Shown here piece after piece: positions 25,533 to 34,243 of a stretch of 64,000 nt of DNA. Location: the NCBI RefSeq assembly GCF_009826935.1, contig NZ_WUMN01000004.1, forward strand, positions 186,001 to 250,000, in the 5' to 3' direction. This DNA comes from Flavobacterium sp. Sd200. GTDB taxonomy: Bacteria > Bacteroidota > Bacteroidia > Flavobacteriales > Flavobacteriaceae. Every line of letters starts with the position of its first letter. Position 1 is the first letter of the stretch. The position numbers and the translations under genes are program-made. The notes under the pieces are model-generated. The model worked only from the letters and a program-made list of their open reading frames with translations, was not told the origin of the DNA and searched no databases.

Positions 25533-26199
25533 CGGGTGTTATGGCATTATCAACGGTAAATTCTCCAATTTTGGTGCGTCGCAATGCCGTTAAATGGGCA
25601 CCGCTTTGCAATGCCTCTCCAAAATCATTTGCCAATGACCTGATGTAAGTTCCCTTACTGCATATCACTCTAAAGTCTATTTCTGGAAGGGCAATTCGGG
25701 TAAGTTCAAATTCGTAAATAGTGGTTTTACGGGCTGCGATCTCTACTTCTTCGCCTTTACGTGCGTGTTCATACAGGCGTTTTCCGTCTTTTTTTATAGC
25801 ACTGAACACAGGAGGTTTTTGGTCTATCTCACCTAAAAACTGCGGCAGTGTAGCCTGTATCAGTTCTTCGGTAATATGTTCTGTGGGGAATGTAGCATTC
25901 ACCCCGGTCTCTAAATCGTAAGAAGGGGTTGTGGCACCCAGATAAAAAGTACCTGTGTATTCTTTAGGCATTCCCTGTAACTCGCTTATACGCTTGGTAA
26001 ATTTACCAGTACATACAATAAGCAGTCCGGTAGCCAAAGGATCGAGTGTACCTGCGTGGCCTACTTTTATTTTTTTTAGGCCAAGGTGCTTTTTAAGGCT
26101 CCATTTAACCTTATTAACCGCCTGGAAAGAACTCCATGTTAGCGGTTTATCTAATAATACAATTTGCCCTTCGGTAAAAGCTTCGGGAGAGTGTGCCAA
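25480..26199 (-). CDS. truB: tRNA pseudouridine(55) synthase TruB
   Basis: A 239-residue pseudouridine synthase. The catalytic Asp53 lies in the HAGTLDPLATG motif, with LDKPLTWSSFQAVNKVK before it. It modifies U55 in the T loop of tRNAs. It lacks the C-terminal PUA extension of E. coli TruB, as is usual in this group. It is four nucleotides after uppP, in the ftsX-DUF3098-uppP-truB order typical of Flavobacteriia. Confidence 0.95.
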   Translation of the reverse strand: MAHSPEAFTEGQIVLLDKPLTWSSFQAVNKVKWSLKKHLGLKKIKVGHAGTLDPLATGLLIVCTGKFTKRISELQGMPKEYTGTFYLGATTPSYDLETGVNATFPTEHITEELIQATLPQFLGEIDQKPPVFSAIKKDGKRLYEHARKGEEVEIAARKTTIYEFELTRIALPEIDFRVICSKGTYIRSLANDFGEALQSGAHLTALRRTKIGEFTVDNAITPDDFEKSITPQSLPDTTA

Positions 26200-26203
26200 A
26201 ATA

Positions 26204-27010
26204 CTATTGTTTGTTGTAAAAATAAGCCAGTAATATAGTTCCGGCTACAATTCGGTACCAGCCCCAAGGCTTAAAACCGTATTTTTTAATAATACCTATA
26301 AAGCCTTTGATGGCAATAATAGCCACAACAAATGCAATTACATTTCCAATAAGGAACAATTTAAGGTTGTCGGCTTCCATAAGCAGTTTATAACCTTTAA
26401 TTTCGGCTGTGCCATATTCTTTAAGAAACACCGAATATACGGTAACGGCAAGCATTGTAGGCACTGCCAGGAAAAAAGAGAATTCGGCAGCGGCCTCTCT
26501 TGTAAGTTTTTGTTGCATACCGCCTATTATAGATGCAGCCGAACGGCTTGTGCCCGGCATCATGGCAAGGCATTGCCAAAAGCCAATGGTTACGGCCTTT
26601 TTAATGGTAATGTCTTCTTCTTTAAAAACTTCGGGTTTTGTAAAAAGATTTTCTATGAATAGTAAAAGTACACCGCCAATAATAAGTACAATGGCAATAG
26701 GTATCGGGCTACCCAGCATTTCATCTATAGGGTCGTCTAAAAGTTTGCCTAAAACAAGTGCGGGAACAACGGCACAGGCCAGTTTAAGAAAAAAATTAAG
26801 CTTAGTAAAATCGAAGAATTTTTTCCAGTAAAGGGCTACTACTGCAAGTATGGCTCCAAACTGTATAGATACCTGAAAAAGTTTTACAAACGGGTCGTCC
26901 TGTATGCCGTAGTATGAGCTGGTAAAGATCATGTGGGCGGTGCTCGAAACAGGAAGGTATTCTGTTAATCCTTCTATAATGGCAATAATGATGGCCTGGT
27001 AAAACTCCAT
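26204..27010 (-). CDS. uppP: Undecaprenyl-diphosphatase UppP (BacA)
   Basis: A 268-residue membrane phosphatase that recycles undecaprenyl diphosphate for peptidoglycan synthesis. Both family motifs are present: EGLTEYLPVSST (E13, E17) and PGTSRSA near residue 150. Seven to eight hydrophobic segments are visible. It is 3 nt from the DUF3098 gene and 4 nt from truB. Confidence 0.95.
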   Translation of the reverse strand: MEFYQAIIIAIIEGLTEYLPVSSTAHMIFTSSYYGIQDDPFVKLFQVSIQFGAILAVVALYWKKFFDFTKLNFFLKLACAVVPALVLGKLLDDPIDEMLGSPIPIAIVLIIGGVLLLFIENLFTKPEVFKEEDITIKKAVTIGFWQCLAMMPGTSRSAASIIGGMQQKLTREAAAEFSFFLAVPTMLAVTVYSVFLKEYGTAEIKGYKLLMEADNLKLFLIGNVIAFVVAIIAIKGFIGIIKKYGFKPWGWYRIVAGTILLAYFYNKQ

Positions 27011-27013
27011 GTA

Positions 27014-27313
27014 CTATTTTTTGTTTTTAAAGTTCTTAATTTCTTTATCTTCAGGGAAAGTCTCTGTTGTTACAACAGTTCCCGGATTTTTAAGTATGGC
27101 ATAGATGGTAACGCCAAAGCCAATAAGCACCACAGTAGGGGCAAGGCGTATTCTCTGGAAATTAAAAATAGCATCGCTAAAAACATTCGGGTCATCACTT
27201 CCGCCGCCCGACATAAGTATAAAGCCAAGAGCTATAACTGCAATGCCAATAAGTAGTATTTTGTAGTTTACCTTTTCAAAAAGGAACTGTGTTTTTAAAG
27301 AGTTGTTTTCCAT
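27014..27313 (-). CDS. DUF3098 membrane protein
   Basis: A 99-residue protein with two transmembrane helices (KILLIGIAVIALGFILMSGG and LAPTVVLIGFGVTIYAIL). The LMSGGGSDDPNVF linker between the helices is the hallmark of DUF3098, which is found only next to ftsX and uppP in Bacteroidota. The function is unknown; genomic context suggests cell-envelope or division. Confidence 0.9.
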   Translation of the reverse strand: MENNSLKTQFLFEKVNYKILLIGIAVIALGFILMSGGGSDDPNVFSDAIFNFQRIRLAPTVVLIGFGVTIYAILKNPGTVVTTETFPEDKEIKNFKNKK

Positions 27314-27462
27314 TTCGGTTTAGTTTAAAGTTTAAGGTTTAAAGTTTCAGGTTGGCTTATCTGCTATCTGAAGGTTTTAAATCTAAATTTTAGGTTTATC
27401 TTATTTCTTTGTTCTATTATCTATTGTCTCCGGTCTAAAATTTAATATCTCAATACTCAAAT

Positions 27463-28335
27463 CTAATAAAGATCGTCTGTTCTCAAATTCAAAAAGCGTT
27501 GTGTAGCAAAAAAGGTGCTTATGAGCGCAATTATGATCCCGAAAGCCAGTACACCGCCCAACACTATGGCTGTAGGAATCCAGTCTTTCCATATTTCCAG
27601 CATAGGGAAAACCCCGTCAAGCCAATATACAAGATAGATAAGTGCACCAATAGAAAGAAGTGCGCCATACAGCCCCAGTTTAATGCCTTTCCATACAAAC
27701 GGCCTGCGGATAAACGATTTTGTAGCCCCCACCATCTGCATGGTTTTTATGGTAAATCGGTGAGAAAATATTGATAGCCTCAACGCGCTGTTAATAAGCA
27801 GCATGGCAATAAACGCCAGTACGCCGCTAATGACTAATATCCAGAAGGTTATTTTTTTAATATTTTCGTTAGCAAGGTCTACCAGCACATTATCATAGCT
27901 AATATCGCCAACAGCAAGATCAGATCGTAGTTCTACCTCTATCTTTTTAATACTGTCGGCCTGAACATATTCGCTGTTAAGGTGAATGTCATAAGAGTCC
28001 ATTAATGGGTTTTCATCCAGCATCAGTGCGCTGTCCTCCATCAGGTCGGGGTTGTTCTTTACGGCATCTTCCTTAGATACGAACTTGTGGTCTTTAACAT
28101 AGCCGGAATTGGCAAGGCGTGTGCCGAAAGCTTTTGTAATGCTGTCGGAAGCATCGCGTTTAAAATACACCGTCATTGGGATGTTCTCCTTAACGTAGCC
28201 CGAAATTTTATCGGTATTAATAACAAACAGCCCCAGTGCCCCAAGCAGGGTAAGCACTATAAAAATACACAGAACGACCGAAAAATAAGAAGATATTACG
28301 CGTCGTTTCTGGAATTTCTCAAAAGATGATGCCAT
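27463..28335 (-). CDS. ftsX: Cell division protein FtsX
   Basis: A 290-residue FtsX-type permease with one N-terminal transmembrane helix, an extracellular domain (residues ~50-165) and three C-terminal helices. FtsX with the ATPase FtsE controls peptidoglycan hydrolases at the septum; ftsE is not adjacent here, which is usual for the phylum. ATG at 28335 (MASSFEKFQKRRV) is preferred to 28401, whose extra 22 residues do not fit. It leads the leftward operon and is divergent from leuS. Confidence 0.9.
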   Translation of the reverse strand: MASSFEKFQKRRVISSYFSVVLCIFIVLTLLGALGLFVINTDKISGYVKENIPMTVYFKRDASDSITKAFGTRLANSGYVKDHKFVSKEDAVKNNPDLMEDSALMLDENPLMDSYDIHLNSEYVQADSIKKIEVELRSDLAVGDISYDNVLVDLANENIKKITFWILVISGVLAFIAMLLINSALRLSIFSHRFTIKTMQMVGATKSFIRRPFVWKGIKLGLYGALLSIGALIYLVYWLDGVFPMLEIWKDWIPTAIVLGGVLAFGIIIALISTFFATQRFLNLRTDDLY

Positions 28336-28483
28336 ACGTGTTTTTAATTTAGGTGTAAAAATAAATAAACTATTCGTGTTTGCATAGTTTATAACGGGCA
28401 AAGTTTTGACATTCGTACAATAAGCGTAAATTTGTTTCTTGTTAAGACTTTAAAACTTTCAACGTTACAACTTTCGACTTAAA

Positions 28484-31400
28484 ATGAGATACGACCACAA
28501 ACGAATAGAAAAGGAATGGCAAAAATACTGGGCTGAGAACGGCACTTTTCAGGCCGATAATAAATCAGAGAAACCTAAGTATTATGTATTGGATATGTTT
28601 CCGTACCCAAGTGGTGCAGGACTGCACGTAGGCCACCCACTGGGCTATATTGCCAGCGATATCTATGCCCGATACAAACGCCATCAGGGTTTTAACGTGC
28701 TGCACCCGCAGGGATATGACAGCTTTGGCCTTCCGGCAGAGCAGTATGCTATACAAACAGGACAGCACCCTGCCATTACTACCCAAACCAATATAAACCG
28801 CTACCGCGAGCAGCTGGATAAAATTGGCTTTTCGTTTGATTGGGACAGGGAAGTGCGCACCAGCAGCCCCGAATATTATAAATGGACCCAGTGGATATTT
28901 ACCGAACTGTTTAAATCGTGGTACAATAAAGATACCGACAGAGCAGAGGATATTGCTACCCTTACCGCAATTTTTGCATTAAAAGGGAACGCTGAGGTTA
29001 ATGCGGTTAGCGATGATAATATTGCCGTATTTACTGCCACCGAATGGAATGGGTACAGCAAAGAGCAACAGGAAAGAATATTGCTTCAATACAGGCTTAC
29101 ATACCTTGCCGAAACTGAGGTAAACTGGTGTGCGGCATTGGGTACTGTTCTTGCCAACGACGAAATTGTAAACGGAGTATCTGAACGTGGCGGCTACCCG
29201 GTTGTCCGTAAAAAAATGACCCAGTGGAGCATGCGCATATCGGCCTATGCCGAGCGTTTATTGCAGGGACTTGAAACCATAGACTGGACCGAATCGCTTA
29301 AAGAAAGCCAAAGGAACTGGGTAGGTAAATCAGTAGGGGCATCGGTGAAGTTTAGGGTTTTAGCTTCAGGCCTCACCCCCAGCCCCTCTCTTCTGGAGAG
29401 GGGGGCGAGCTTCACTCCCGGATATCAAACTGCCGATAAAACTATTGTGGGGACGCTTGTTGAGCATGGTAAAGCAAACAGGAAAGAAGCCACAGAAGCC
29501 GAGATCCTATTGTGGGAAGCTTTACGTAACAAAAACTTAGGTTATAAATTCAGGAGGCAGCATGCTATTGGTAAATATATTGCCGATTTCGTAGCTCTTG
29601 AAAAGCGATTGATTGTAGAAGTGGATGGCGGTTACCATAATCAGGCAGAACAGATAGAACTTGATGAGGAACGTACTTTAGAATTAGAACAAAAATATCT
29701 TTTTAAAGTACTTCGCTTTACCAATGATGAGGTTTTAAATAATTTAGAAAGCGTATTAACCAATATAAGGATTGCCCTTTCTAACCGTAAATCCTATAAG
29801 GAGGAGGATTTGAGTGGACAGATTCCGAGTGAAGCTGCCCCCCTCTCTTCTGGAGAGGGGCTGGGGGTGAGGCCTGAAGAGGCAGGTATCACACTTAATT
29901 CTAACGGCAACCCTTCAATCCTTGAAGGCCTTGGCCTTACCCAGTTTTTTGACGACATTACCGAAGGCTTTGAAGAACACGCTCAAGATAATTATATAGA
30001 AGTGTTTACCACGCGCCCTGATACCATTTTCGGGGTAACGTTTATGACATTGGCACCGGAGCATGAGTTGGTGGCTAAAATAACCACAGCGACACAAAAG
30101 CCTTTGGTGGATGCGTATATAGAGGCAACATCTAAACGCAGTGAGCGCGAGCGTATGGCCGATGTTAAAACCATTTCAGGGGTATTTACAGGGGCATATG
30201 CAGAGCATCCGTTTACTAAGGAACCAATCCCGGTGTGGATAGGTGACTATGTGCTTGCCGGCTACGGTACAGGAGCGGTTATGGCAGTGCCTGCGGGCGA
30301 CCAAAGGGACTTTGATTTTGCAAGGCACTTTGGCATCCAAATAAAGAACATATTCGACGGACAGGATATTTCAGAAGAGGCTTACGGCAGTAAAGATGGC
30401 GTAAAGCTTATCAACTCTGATTTCCTTAACGGAGATAATTATAAAGAGGCAACTAAAAAAGTAATCAGCGCTTTAGAGGGCATAGGGCAGGGCAAAGGCA
30501 AGACCAATTACCGCCTGCGCGATGCCGTTTTCAGCCGCCAGAGGTATTGGGGCGAACCGTTCCCGGTATATTATGTAAACGGACTGCCACAACTGATAGA
30601 CGTGCAGCATTTGCCAATACACCTGCCTGAGGTAGAAAAATACCTGCCAACCGAAGACGGACAGCCACCATTAGGCAACAGCCGCGAGTGGGCGTGGAGC
30701 ATAACTGAAAATAAGGTGGTACCCAACGACCTTATAGATGAGGAAACAGTGTTCCCACTGGAGCTGAACACCATGCCGGGTTGGGCAGGCAGCTCATGGT
30801 ACTGGTTGCGCTATATGGATCCGCACAATAACGATGCATTTGTAAGCAAAGAAGCCGAAGCTTACTGGCAAAACGTAGACCTGTACATAGGCGGTAGCGA
30901 ACACGCCACTGGGCACTTGTTGTACAGCCGTTTTTGGAATAAGTTTTTAAAAGATAAAGGTTTTATAAACCAGGAGGAGCCTTTTAAAAAGCTGATTAAC
31001 CAGGGGATGATATTGGGAACGAGTGCGTTTGTGTATAGGTACAATATTAATGGGACATTAGTAGTCACTTCAGAGTTAGGGGAGAAAATTAGACACGAGT
31101 TTAAAAATGTTTTTTTAGTTTCAAAAGAGCACATAAATAAATCTGAATCGGGAGGATATCTTCTTAACAAAGAATTAATTAGTTATTCAGAGAATGTAAT
31201 ACAAAATCATTACAAAAATAAGGGCGAGAGTATTAAAGAAATTGAATTCGAAAAATATTGGCAAACAATTGTTCCTATCCATGCAGATGTGAACTTAGTA
31301 AATGGATCAGACGAATTAAGTATCGATGACTTCAAAAATCATCCTTTAAATCAAGATTATAAAGATGTAGAATTTATTCTAAACGAAAACGGCAAATACA

Positions 31401-32101
31401 TTGTAGGCCGTGAAGTAGAAAAAATGTCCAAGTCTAAATACAACGTGGTAACACCCGATGATATTTGCGAGCAATACGGGGCTGATACCTTAAGGCTTTA
31501 CGAAATGTTCTTAGGCCCATTAGAGCAGGCCAAGCCGTGGAATACTGCAGGTATAACTGGTGTTAGCGGTTTCCTTAAAAAATTATGGAGGCTGTATTTT
31601 GATGATAACGGGCTTATTGTAACGTCTAATCCTGCCACACCGGAGGCACTTAAAATACTGCACCGCACCATTAAGAAAACGCAGGATGATATAGAGAACT
31701 TCTCATTCAATACCTCAGTCAGCAGTTTTATGATTGCGGTTAATGAGCTTACGGCTGCCAACTGCCATGAGCGCAGCATACTGGAGCCGCTTGCAGTGCT
31801 TGTTTCGCCTTATGCGCCACACATTGCAGAGGAGTTGTGGAAACAATTAGGGCATCAAACGAGTATTTCTACCATACCATTCCCTAAATTCCATGCAGAA
31901 TACTTGGTTGAAAGCAGTAAAGAATACCCGGTATCATTCAATGGCAAGATGCGCTTTAAAATAGAGCTGCCTATGGATCTAACCGTAGAGCAAATTCAGG
32001 CTGCCGTTATGGCCGACGAACGCACGCTGCAACACCTAAATGGCAATCAACCTAAAAAAGTGGTTATTGTTCCGGGCAAGATCATTAATCTTGTGGGATA
32101 A
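28484..32101 (+). CDS. leuS: Leucyl-tRNA synthetase with in-frame DUF559 insertion
   Basis: A 1205-residue class I synthetase. All essential parts are present: the HIGH-like HVGH (residues 48-51), the editing motif TTRPDT (509-514), the KMSKS loop (980-984) and the anticodon-binding C-terminus. It is far longer than the 860-960 residues usual for LeuRS. Residues ~294-466 are an inserted element coding for a DUF559 domain, placed just inside the editing (CP1) domain between two strands. Residues ~852-930 are a second, AT-rich extension in the loop before KMSKS that is longer than I would expect for the family. The frame is unbroken, so one protein with both inserts is expected unless spliced or cleaved. 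It is divergent from ftsX. Confidence 0.95.
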   Translation: MRYDHKRIEKEWQKYWAENGTFQADNKSEKPKYYVLDMFPYPSGAGLHVGHPLGYIASDIYARYKRHQGFNVLHPQGYDSFGLPAEQYAIQTGQHPAITTQTNINRYREQLDKIGFSFDWDREVRTSSPEYYKWTQWIFTELFKSWYNKDTDRAEDIATLTAIFALKGNAEVNAVSDDNIAVFTATEWNGYSKEQQERILLQYRLTYLAETEVNWCAALGTVLANDEIVNGVSERGGYPVVRKKMTQWSMRISAYAERLLQGLETIDWTESLKESQRNWVGKSVGASVKFRVLASGLTPSPSLLERGASFTPGYQTADKTIVGTLVEHGKANRKEATEAEILLWEALRNKNLGYKFRRQHAIGKYIADFVALEKRLIVEVDGGYHNQAEQIELDEERTLELEQKYLFKVLRFTNDEVLNNLESVLTNIRIALSNRKSYKEEDLSGQIPSEAAPLSSGEGLGVRPEEAGITLNSNGNPSILEGLGLTQFFDDITEGFEEHAQDNYIEVFTTRPDTIFGVTFMTLAPEHELVAKITTATQKPLVDAYIEATSKRSERERMADVKTISGVFTGAYAEHPFTKEPIPVWIGDYVLAGYGTGAVMAVPAGDQRDFDFARHFGIQIKNIFDGQDISEEAYGSKDGVKLINSDFLNGDNYKEATKKVISALEGIGQGKGKTNYRLRDAVFSRQRYWGEPFPVYYVNGLPQLIDVQHLPIHLPEVEKYLPTEDGQPPLGNSREWAWSITENKVVPNDLIDEETVFPLELNTMPGWAGSSWYWLRYMDPHNNDAFVSKEAEAYWQNVDLYIGGSEHATGHLLYSRFWNKFLKDKGFINQEEPFKKLINQGMILGTSAFVYRYNINGTLVVTSELGEKIRHEFKNVFLVSKEHINKSESGGYLLNKELISYSENVIQNHYKNKGESIKEIEFEKYWQTIVPIHADVNLVNGSDELSIDDFKNHPLNQDYKDVEFILNENGKYIVGREVEKMSKSKYNVVTPDDICEQYGADTLRLYEMFLGPLEQAKPWNTAGITGVSGFLKKLWRLYFDDNGLIVTSNPATPEALKILHRTIKKTQDDIENFSFNTSVSSFMIAVNELTAANCHERSILEPLAVLVSPYAPHIAEELWKQLGHQTSISTIPFPKFHAEYLVESSKEYPVSFNGKMRFKIELPMDLTVEQIQAAVMADERTLQHLNGNQPKKVVIVPGKIINLVG
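29364..29417. repeat. Left terminal inverted repeat of the leuS element
   Basis: This repeat begins CTTCAGGCCTCACCCCCAGC and is about 53 bp. It matches the reverse complement of 29827-29879 except for a short TTCTG/CAGAA swap in the centre and a one-base indel. Its middle (CCCCTCTC-N5-GAGAGGGG) is itself a hairpin. Confidence 0.85.
29827..29879. repeat. Right terminal inverted repeat of the leuS element
   Basis: This is the inverted partner of 29364-29417, reading GAGTGAAGCT at its inner edge and GGGGGTGAGGCCTGAAG at its outer edge. It also contains the CCCCTCTC-N5-GAGAGGGG hairpin. Confidence 0.85.
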
Positions 32102-32122
32102 AGGTGATACTATATGAATTTG

Positions 32123-32160
32123 AACCGGAGGTTTTTTAAAAAACCTCCGGTTTATTTTTT
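32123..32160 (+). terminator. Terminator between leuS and tyrS
   Basis: A perfect 30-bp palindrome (arms AACCGGAGGTTTTTT and its complement) is followed by TATTTTTT. Confidence 0.85.
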
Positions 32161-32257
32161 ATTGGGAGTGTTTGTATGCAAGCAATTCGTCTTTACTGTA
32201 AGAAAACATATCAACATTTTGTATTATATTTTTGATAAAGAATGCCAATACAAATTG

Positions 32258-32265
32258 TATTTTTG
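32258..32265 (+). promoter_or_regulatory. -7 element TATTTTTG of tyrS
   Basis: This exact TAnnTTTG match lies 21 nt before the tyrS ATG. A TTTG at 32231-32234 gives a 23-base spacer. Confidence 0.5.
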
Positions 32266-32286
32266 CAATCGTATTAAAAATAGAAC

Positions 32287-33588
32287 ATGAAAAATTTTGT
32301 AGCCGAATTGCAATGGCGTGGCATGGTACACGATATTATGCCCGGAACCGAGGATCAACTTCTTAAAGAAATGACCACGGCTTATATTGGCTTCGACCCG
32401 ACATCCGACTCTCTGCACATTGGCAGCCTTGTGCCCATTATAATTTTAAAGCACCTGCACAATCACGGTCACAGGCCAATTGCCCTTGTGGGTGGCGCAA
32501 CAGGTATGATAGGCGACCCATCGGGCAAAAGCGATGAACGCAACCTGCTGGACGAAGCTACACTAAACAAAAATGTGAACGGTATTAAAGCACTGCTTTC
32601 GCGTTTTCTTGATTTTAATTCGACAGAGGCCAATGCCCCTATACTTGTAAACAATTACGATTGGATGAAAGAGTTTTCATTTATAGGTTTTGTGCGCGAT
32701 GTGGGCAAGCGTATTACGGTTAATTACATGATGGCTAAAGACTCGGTTAAAAAGCGTCTTAGCGGCGAGGCAGGCAATGGTATGTCGTTTACAGAGTTTA
32801 CTTACCAGTTAATTCAGGGCTACGACTTCTATCATTTACACAAACAATATAACTGTTTGCTACAGCTTGGCGGCAGCGATCAGTGGGGCAACATTACTAC
32901 AGGTACAGAGCTTGTGCGCCGCATGAACGATGAGGGCGAGAACAAGGCTTTTGCTATGACATGCCCGCTTATTACTAAGGCAGACGGTTCTAAATTCGGG
33001 AAATCTGAAGGTGGCAATGTATGGCTTACTGCCGATAAAACATCGGTATATAAATTTTACCAGTTTTGGGTGAACACTACCGATGTTGATGCCGAAAAAT
33101 ATATTAAGATATTTACATTCCTTACACAGGAAGAAGTAGAGGCTATTATAGAAGAGCATAAAACGGCCCCACACTTAAGGGTACTTCAAAAAAGGCTTGC
33201 TGCCGAGGTTACTACTTTTGTGCATAGTGCCGAAGACCTTGAAGAGGCTATTAAACGCAGTGAGTTTGTATTTTCTAACTACAACTATGAGCAGTTAAAT
33301 GCTATTAGTGATGATTTCTTTACCGATATTTTTGGGGAGTTCTTTTATGCCGAAATCACGCCGGAGCAATTAAACAGTGGTCAGGATATAGTAGAAGTGC
33401 TTTCGGATGTTACAAAGATATTCCCGTCAAGGGGAGAAACCAGAAAGGCACTTACAGCCAATGCGGTTGCTGTTAATAAAGAAAAGATTACGGATGCTTA
33501 CCGTTTGTCTGACAAAGACCTCGTGTTGGGCAAGTACATTTTAGTACAGTTTGGCAAAAAGAAAAATTTTGTGATAACTGTTAAGTAA
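32287..33588 (+). CDS. tyrS: Tyrosyl-tRNA synthetase
   Basis: A 433-residue class I synthetase that charges tRNA-Tyr. The HIGH-like segment DSLHIGSLVPI (residues ~37-47), GGSDQWGN for tyrosine binding, the KMSKS-like KFGKSEGG (238-245) and a C-terminal S4 RNA-binding domain are all present. It is monocistronic with its own promoter and a shared bidirectional terminator. Confidence 0.97.
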   Translation: MKNFVAELQWRGMVHDIMPGTEDQLLKEMTTAYIGFDPTSDSLHIGSLVPIIILKHLHNHGHRPIALVGGATGMIGDPSGKSDERNLLDEATLNKNVNGIKALLSRFLDFNSTEANAPILVNNYDWMKEFSFIGFVRDVGKRITVNYMMAKDSVKKRLSGEAGNGMSFTEFTYQLIQGYDFYHLHKQYNCLLQLGGSDQWGNITTGTELVRRMNDEGENKAFAMTCPLITKADGSKFGKSEGGNVWLTADKTSVYKFYQFWVNTTDVDAEKYIKIFTFLTQEEVEAIIEEHKTAPHLRVLQKRLAAEVTTFVHSAEDLEEAIKRSEFVFSNYNYEQLNAISDDFFTDIFGEFFYAEITPEQLNSGQDIVEVLSDVTKIFPSRGETRKALTANAVAVNKEKITDAYRLSDKDLVLGKYILVQFGKKKNFVITVK

Positions 33589-33623
33589 TAATAAACCCGG
33601 CAAATTAAGCCGGGTTTATTATT
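33587..33623. terminator. Bidirectional terminator between tyrS and hepT
   Basis: A perfect 15-bp stem AATAATAAACCCGGC / GCCGGGTTTATTATT with a 7-nt loop overlaps both stop codons and can serve both strands. Confidence 0.85.
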
Positions 33624-33963
33624 TTATATCTTTTATAATTTTTTCAATCATGCGTTTTAATGCAGGTATGTCTTCCTGTAATGTACCCCACACTTCATCA
33701 TAGTCAATTTTAAAATATTCATGAATCAGCACATTTCTCATCCCTTTAGCTTCTTTCCACGGAACTTCCGGATATTTAGATTTTAGATCATCATCAATAT
33801 TACTTATCGCCTCGCCAATTACTTCTACATTTCTTATAATTGCATCCTGTTTTAACCAGTCTTTAATGTAATCCCCATAGTAAAGGTCTTTGGTAATTAT
33901 TTCAAGTTTATCTATGCACTCAATAATGTGGGTAAGAAAAAGAAGGTTTCTATCAATTGCCAT
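33619..33963 (-). CDS. HepT-like toxin (HEPN, DUF86)
   Basis: A 114-residue HEPN-domain protein. The RNase motif RX4-6HXY is intact as R76-NVLI-H81-E-Y83. In HEPN/MNT toxin-antitoxin pairs the HEPN partner is an RNase toxin and the nucleotidyltransferase partner neutralises it by adding AMP to a Tyr near this motif. It overlaps the MNT gene by 11 nt and lies downstream of it, the usual order. Confidence 0.9.
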   Translation of the reverse strand: MAIDRNLLFLTHIIECIDKLEIITKDLYYGDYIKDWLKQDAIIRNVEVIGEAISNIDDDLKSKYPEVPWKEAKGMRNVLIHEYFKIDYDEVWGTLQEDIPALKRMIEKIIKDIK

Positions 33964-34240
33964 AAATTATCTTCAAATCGTTATATATGCTCTCGCGTAA
34001 CATTGGATGCACAGCTTTTTCAGATACAAAATCTACACTGCGTTGAAGTTTTTCCTCTAATTCATTCTGAATTTTAACCACTTTAAAAAGCGTCAGTGGA
34101 TTATAGAAAGTGTATAAGATGTCTATATCACTGTCGCTGCTTTCTTCATTACGCGCATAAGAACCAAATAACCCTATACGCATAGGATTATACGGTTTAA
34201 GAACCTCAATAATTGTCTGAATCTGGTTTTCTGAAAGCAT
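33953..34240 (-). CDS. MntA-like nucleotidyltransferase antitoxin
   Basis: A 95-residue minimal nucleotidyltransferase. G26-S27 and, ten residues on, D38-x-D40 form the GSX10DXD signature, so it is likely active and able to AMPylate its HEPN partner. ATG at 34240 is used; a TTG two codons upstream is unlikely. A TATATTTG -7 element ends 3 nt before the ATG, implying a leaderless transcript for the whole module. Confidence 0.9.
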   Translation of the reverse strand: MLSENQIQTIIEVLKPYNPMRIGLFGSYARNEESSDSDIDILYTFYNPLTLFKVVKIQNELEEKLQRSVDFVSEKAVHPMLRESIYNDLKIIYGN

Positions 34241-34243
34241 ATT

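Larger units (their letters stand above)
29364..29879 (+). mobile_element. 516-bp DUF559 element inserted in frame in leuS
   Basis: The segment is bounded by long inverted repeats and is exactly 172 codons, so it keeps the leuS frame. The encoded part (LeuRS residues ~319-428) is a DUF559 domain related to very-short-patch-repair endonucleases. D368, E379 and D381 in an ADF-N9-EVDGGYH arrangement and H385 fit its nuclease motif. The repeats are also translated, giving a Pro/Ser-rich TPSPSLLERG linker and a PLSSGEGLGVR linker. No clear target duplication is visible. Whether the domain cuts DNA or is only tolerated is unknown. Confidence 0.85.

Noticed and set aside
29438..29770. Intein in LeuRS
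   Set aside because: No Cys/Ser at the start or His-Asn at the end of the insert, and no Hint-domain blocks are visible. The domain is DUF559.
28484..32101. Splitting leuS into two genes around the insertion
   Set aside because: No stop codon or start site breaks the frame, and the element length is an exact multiple of three.
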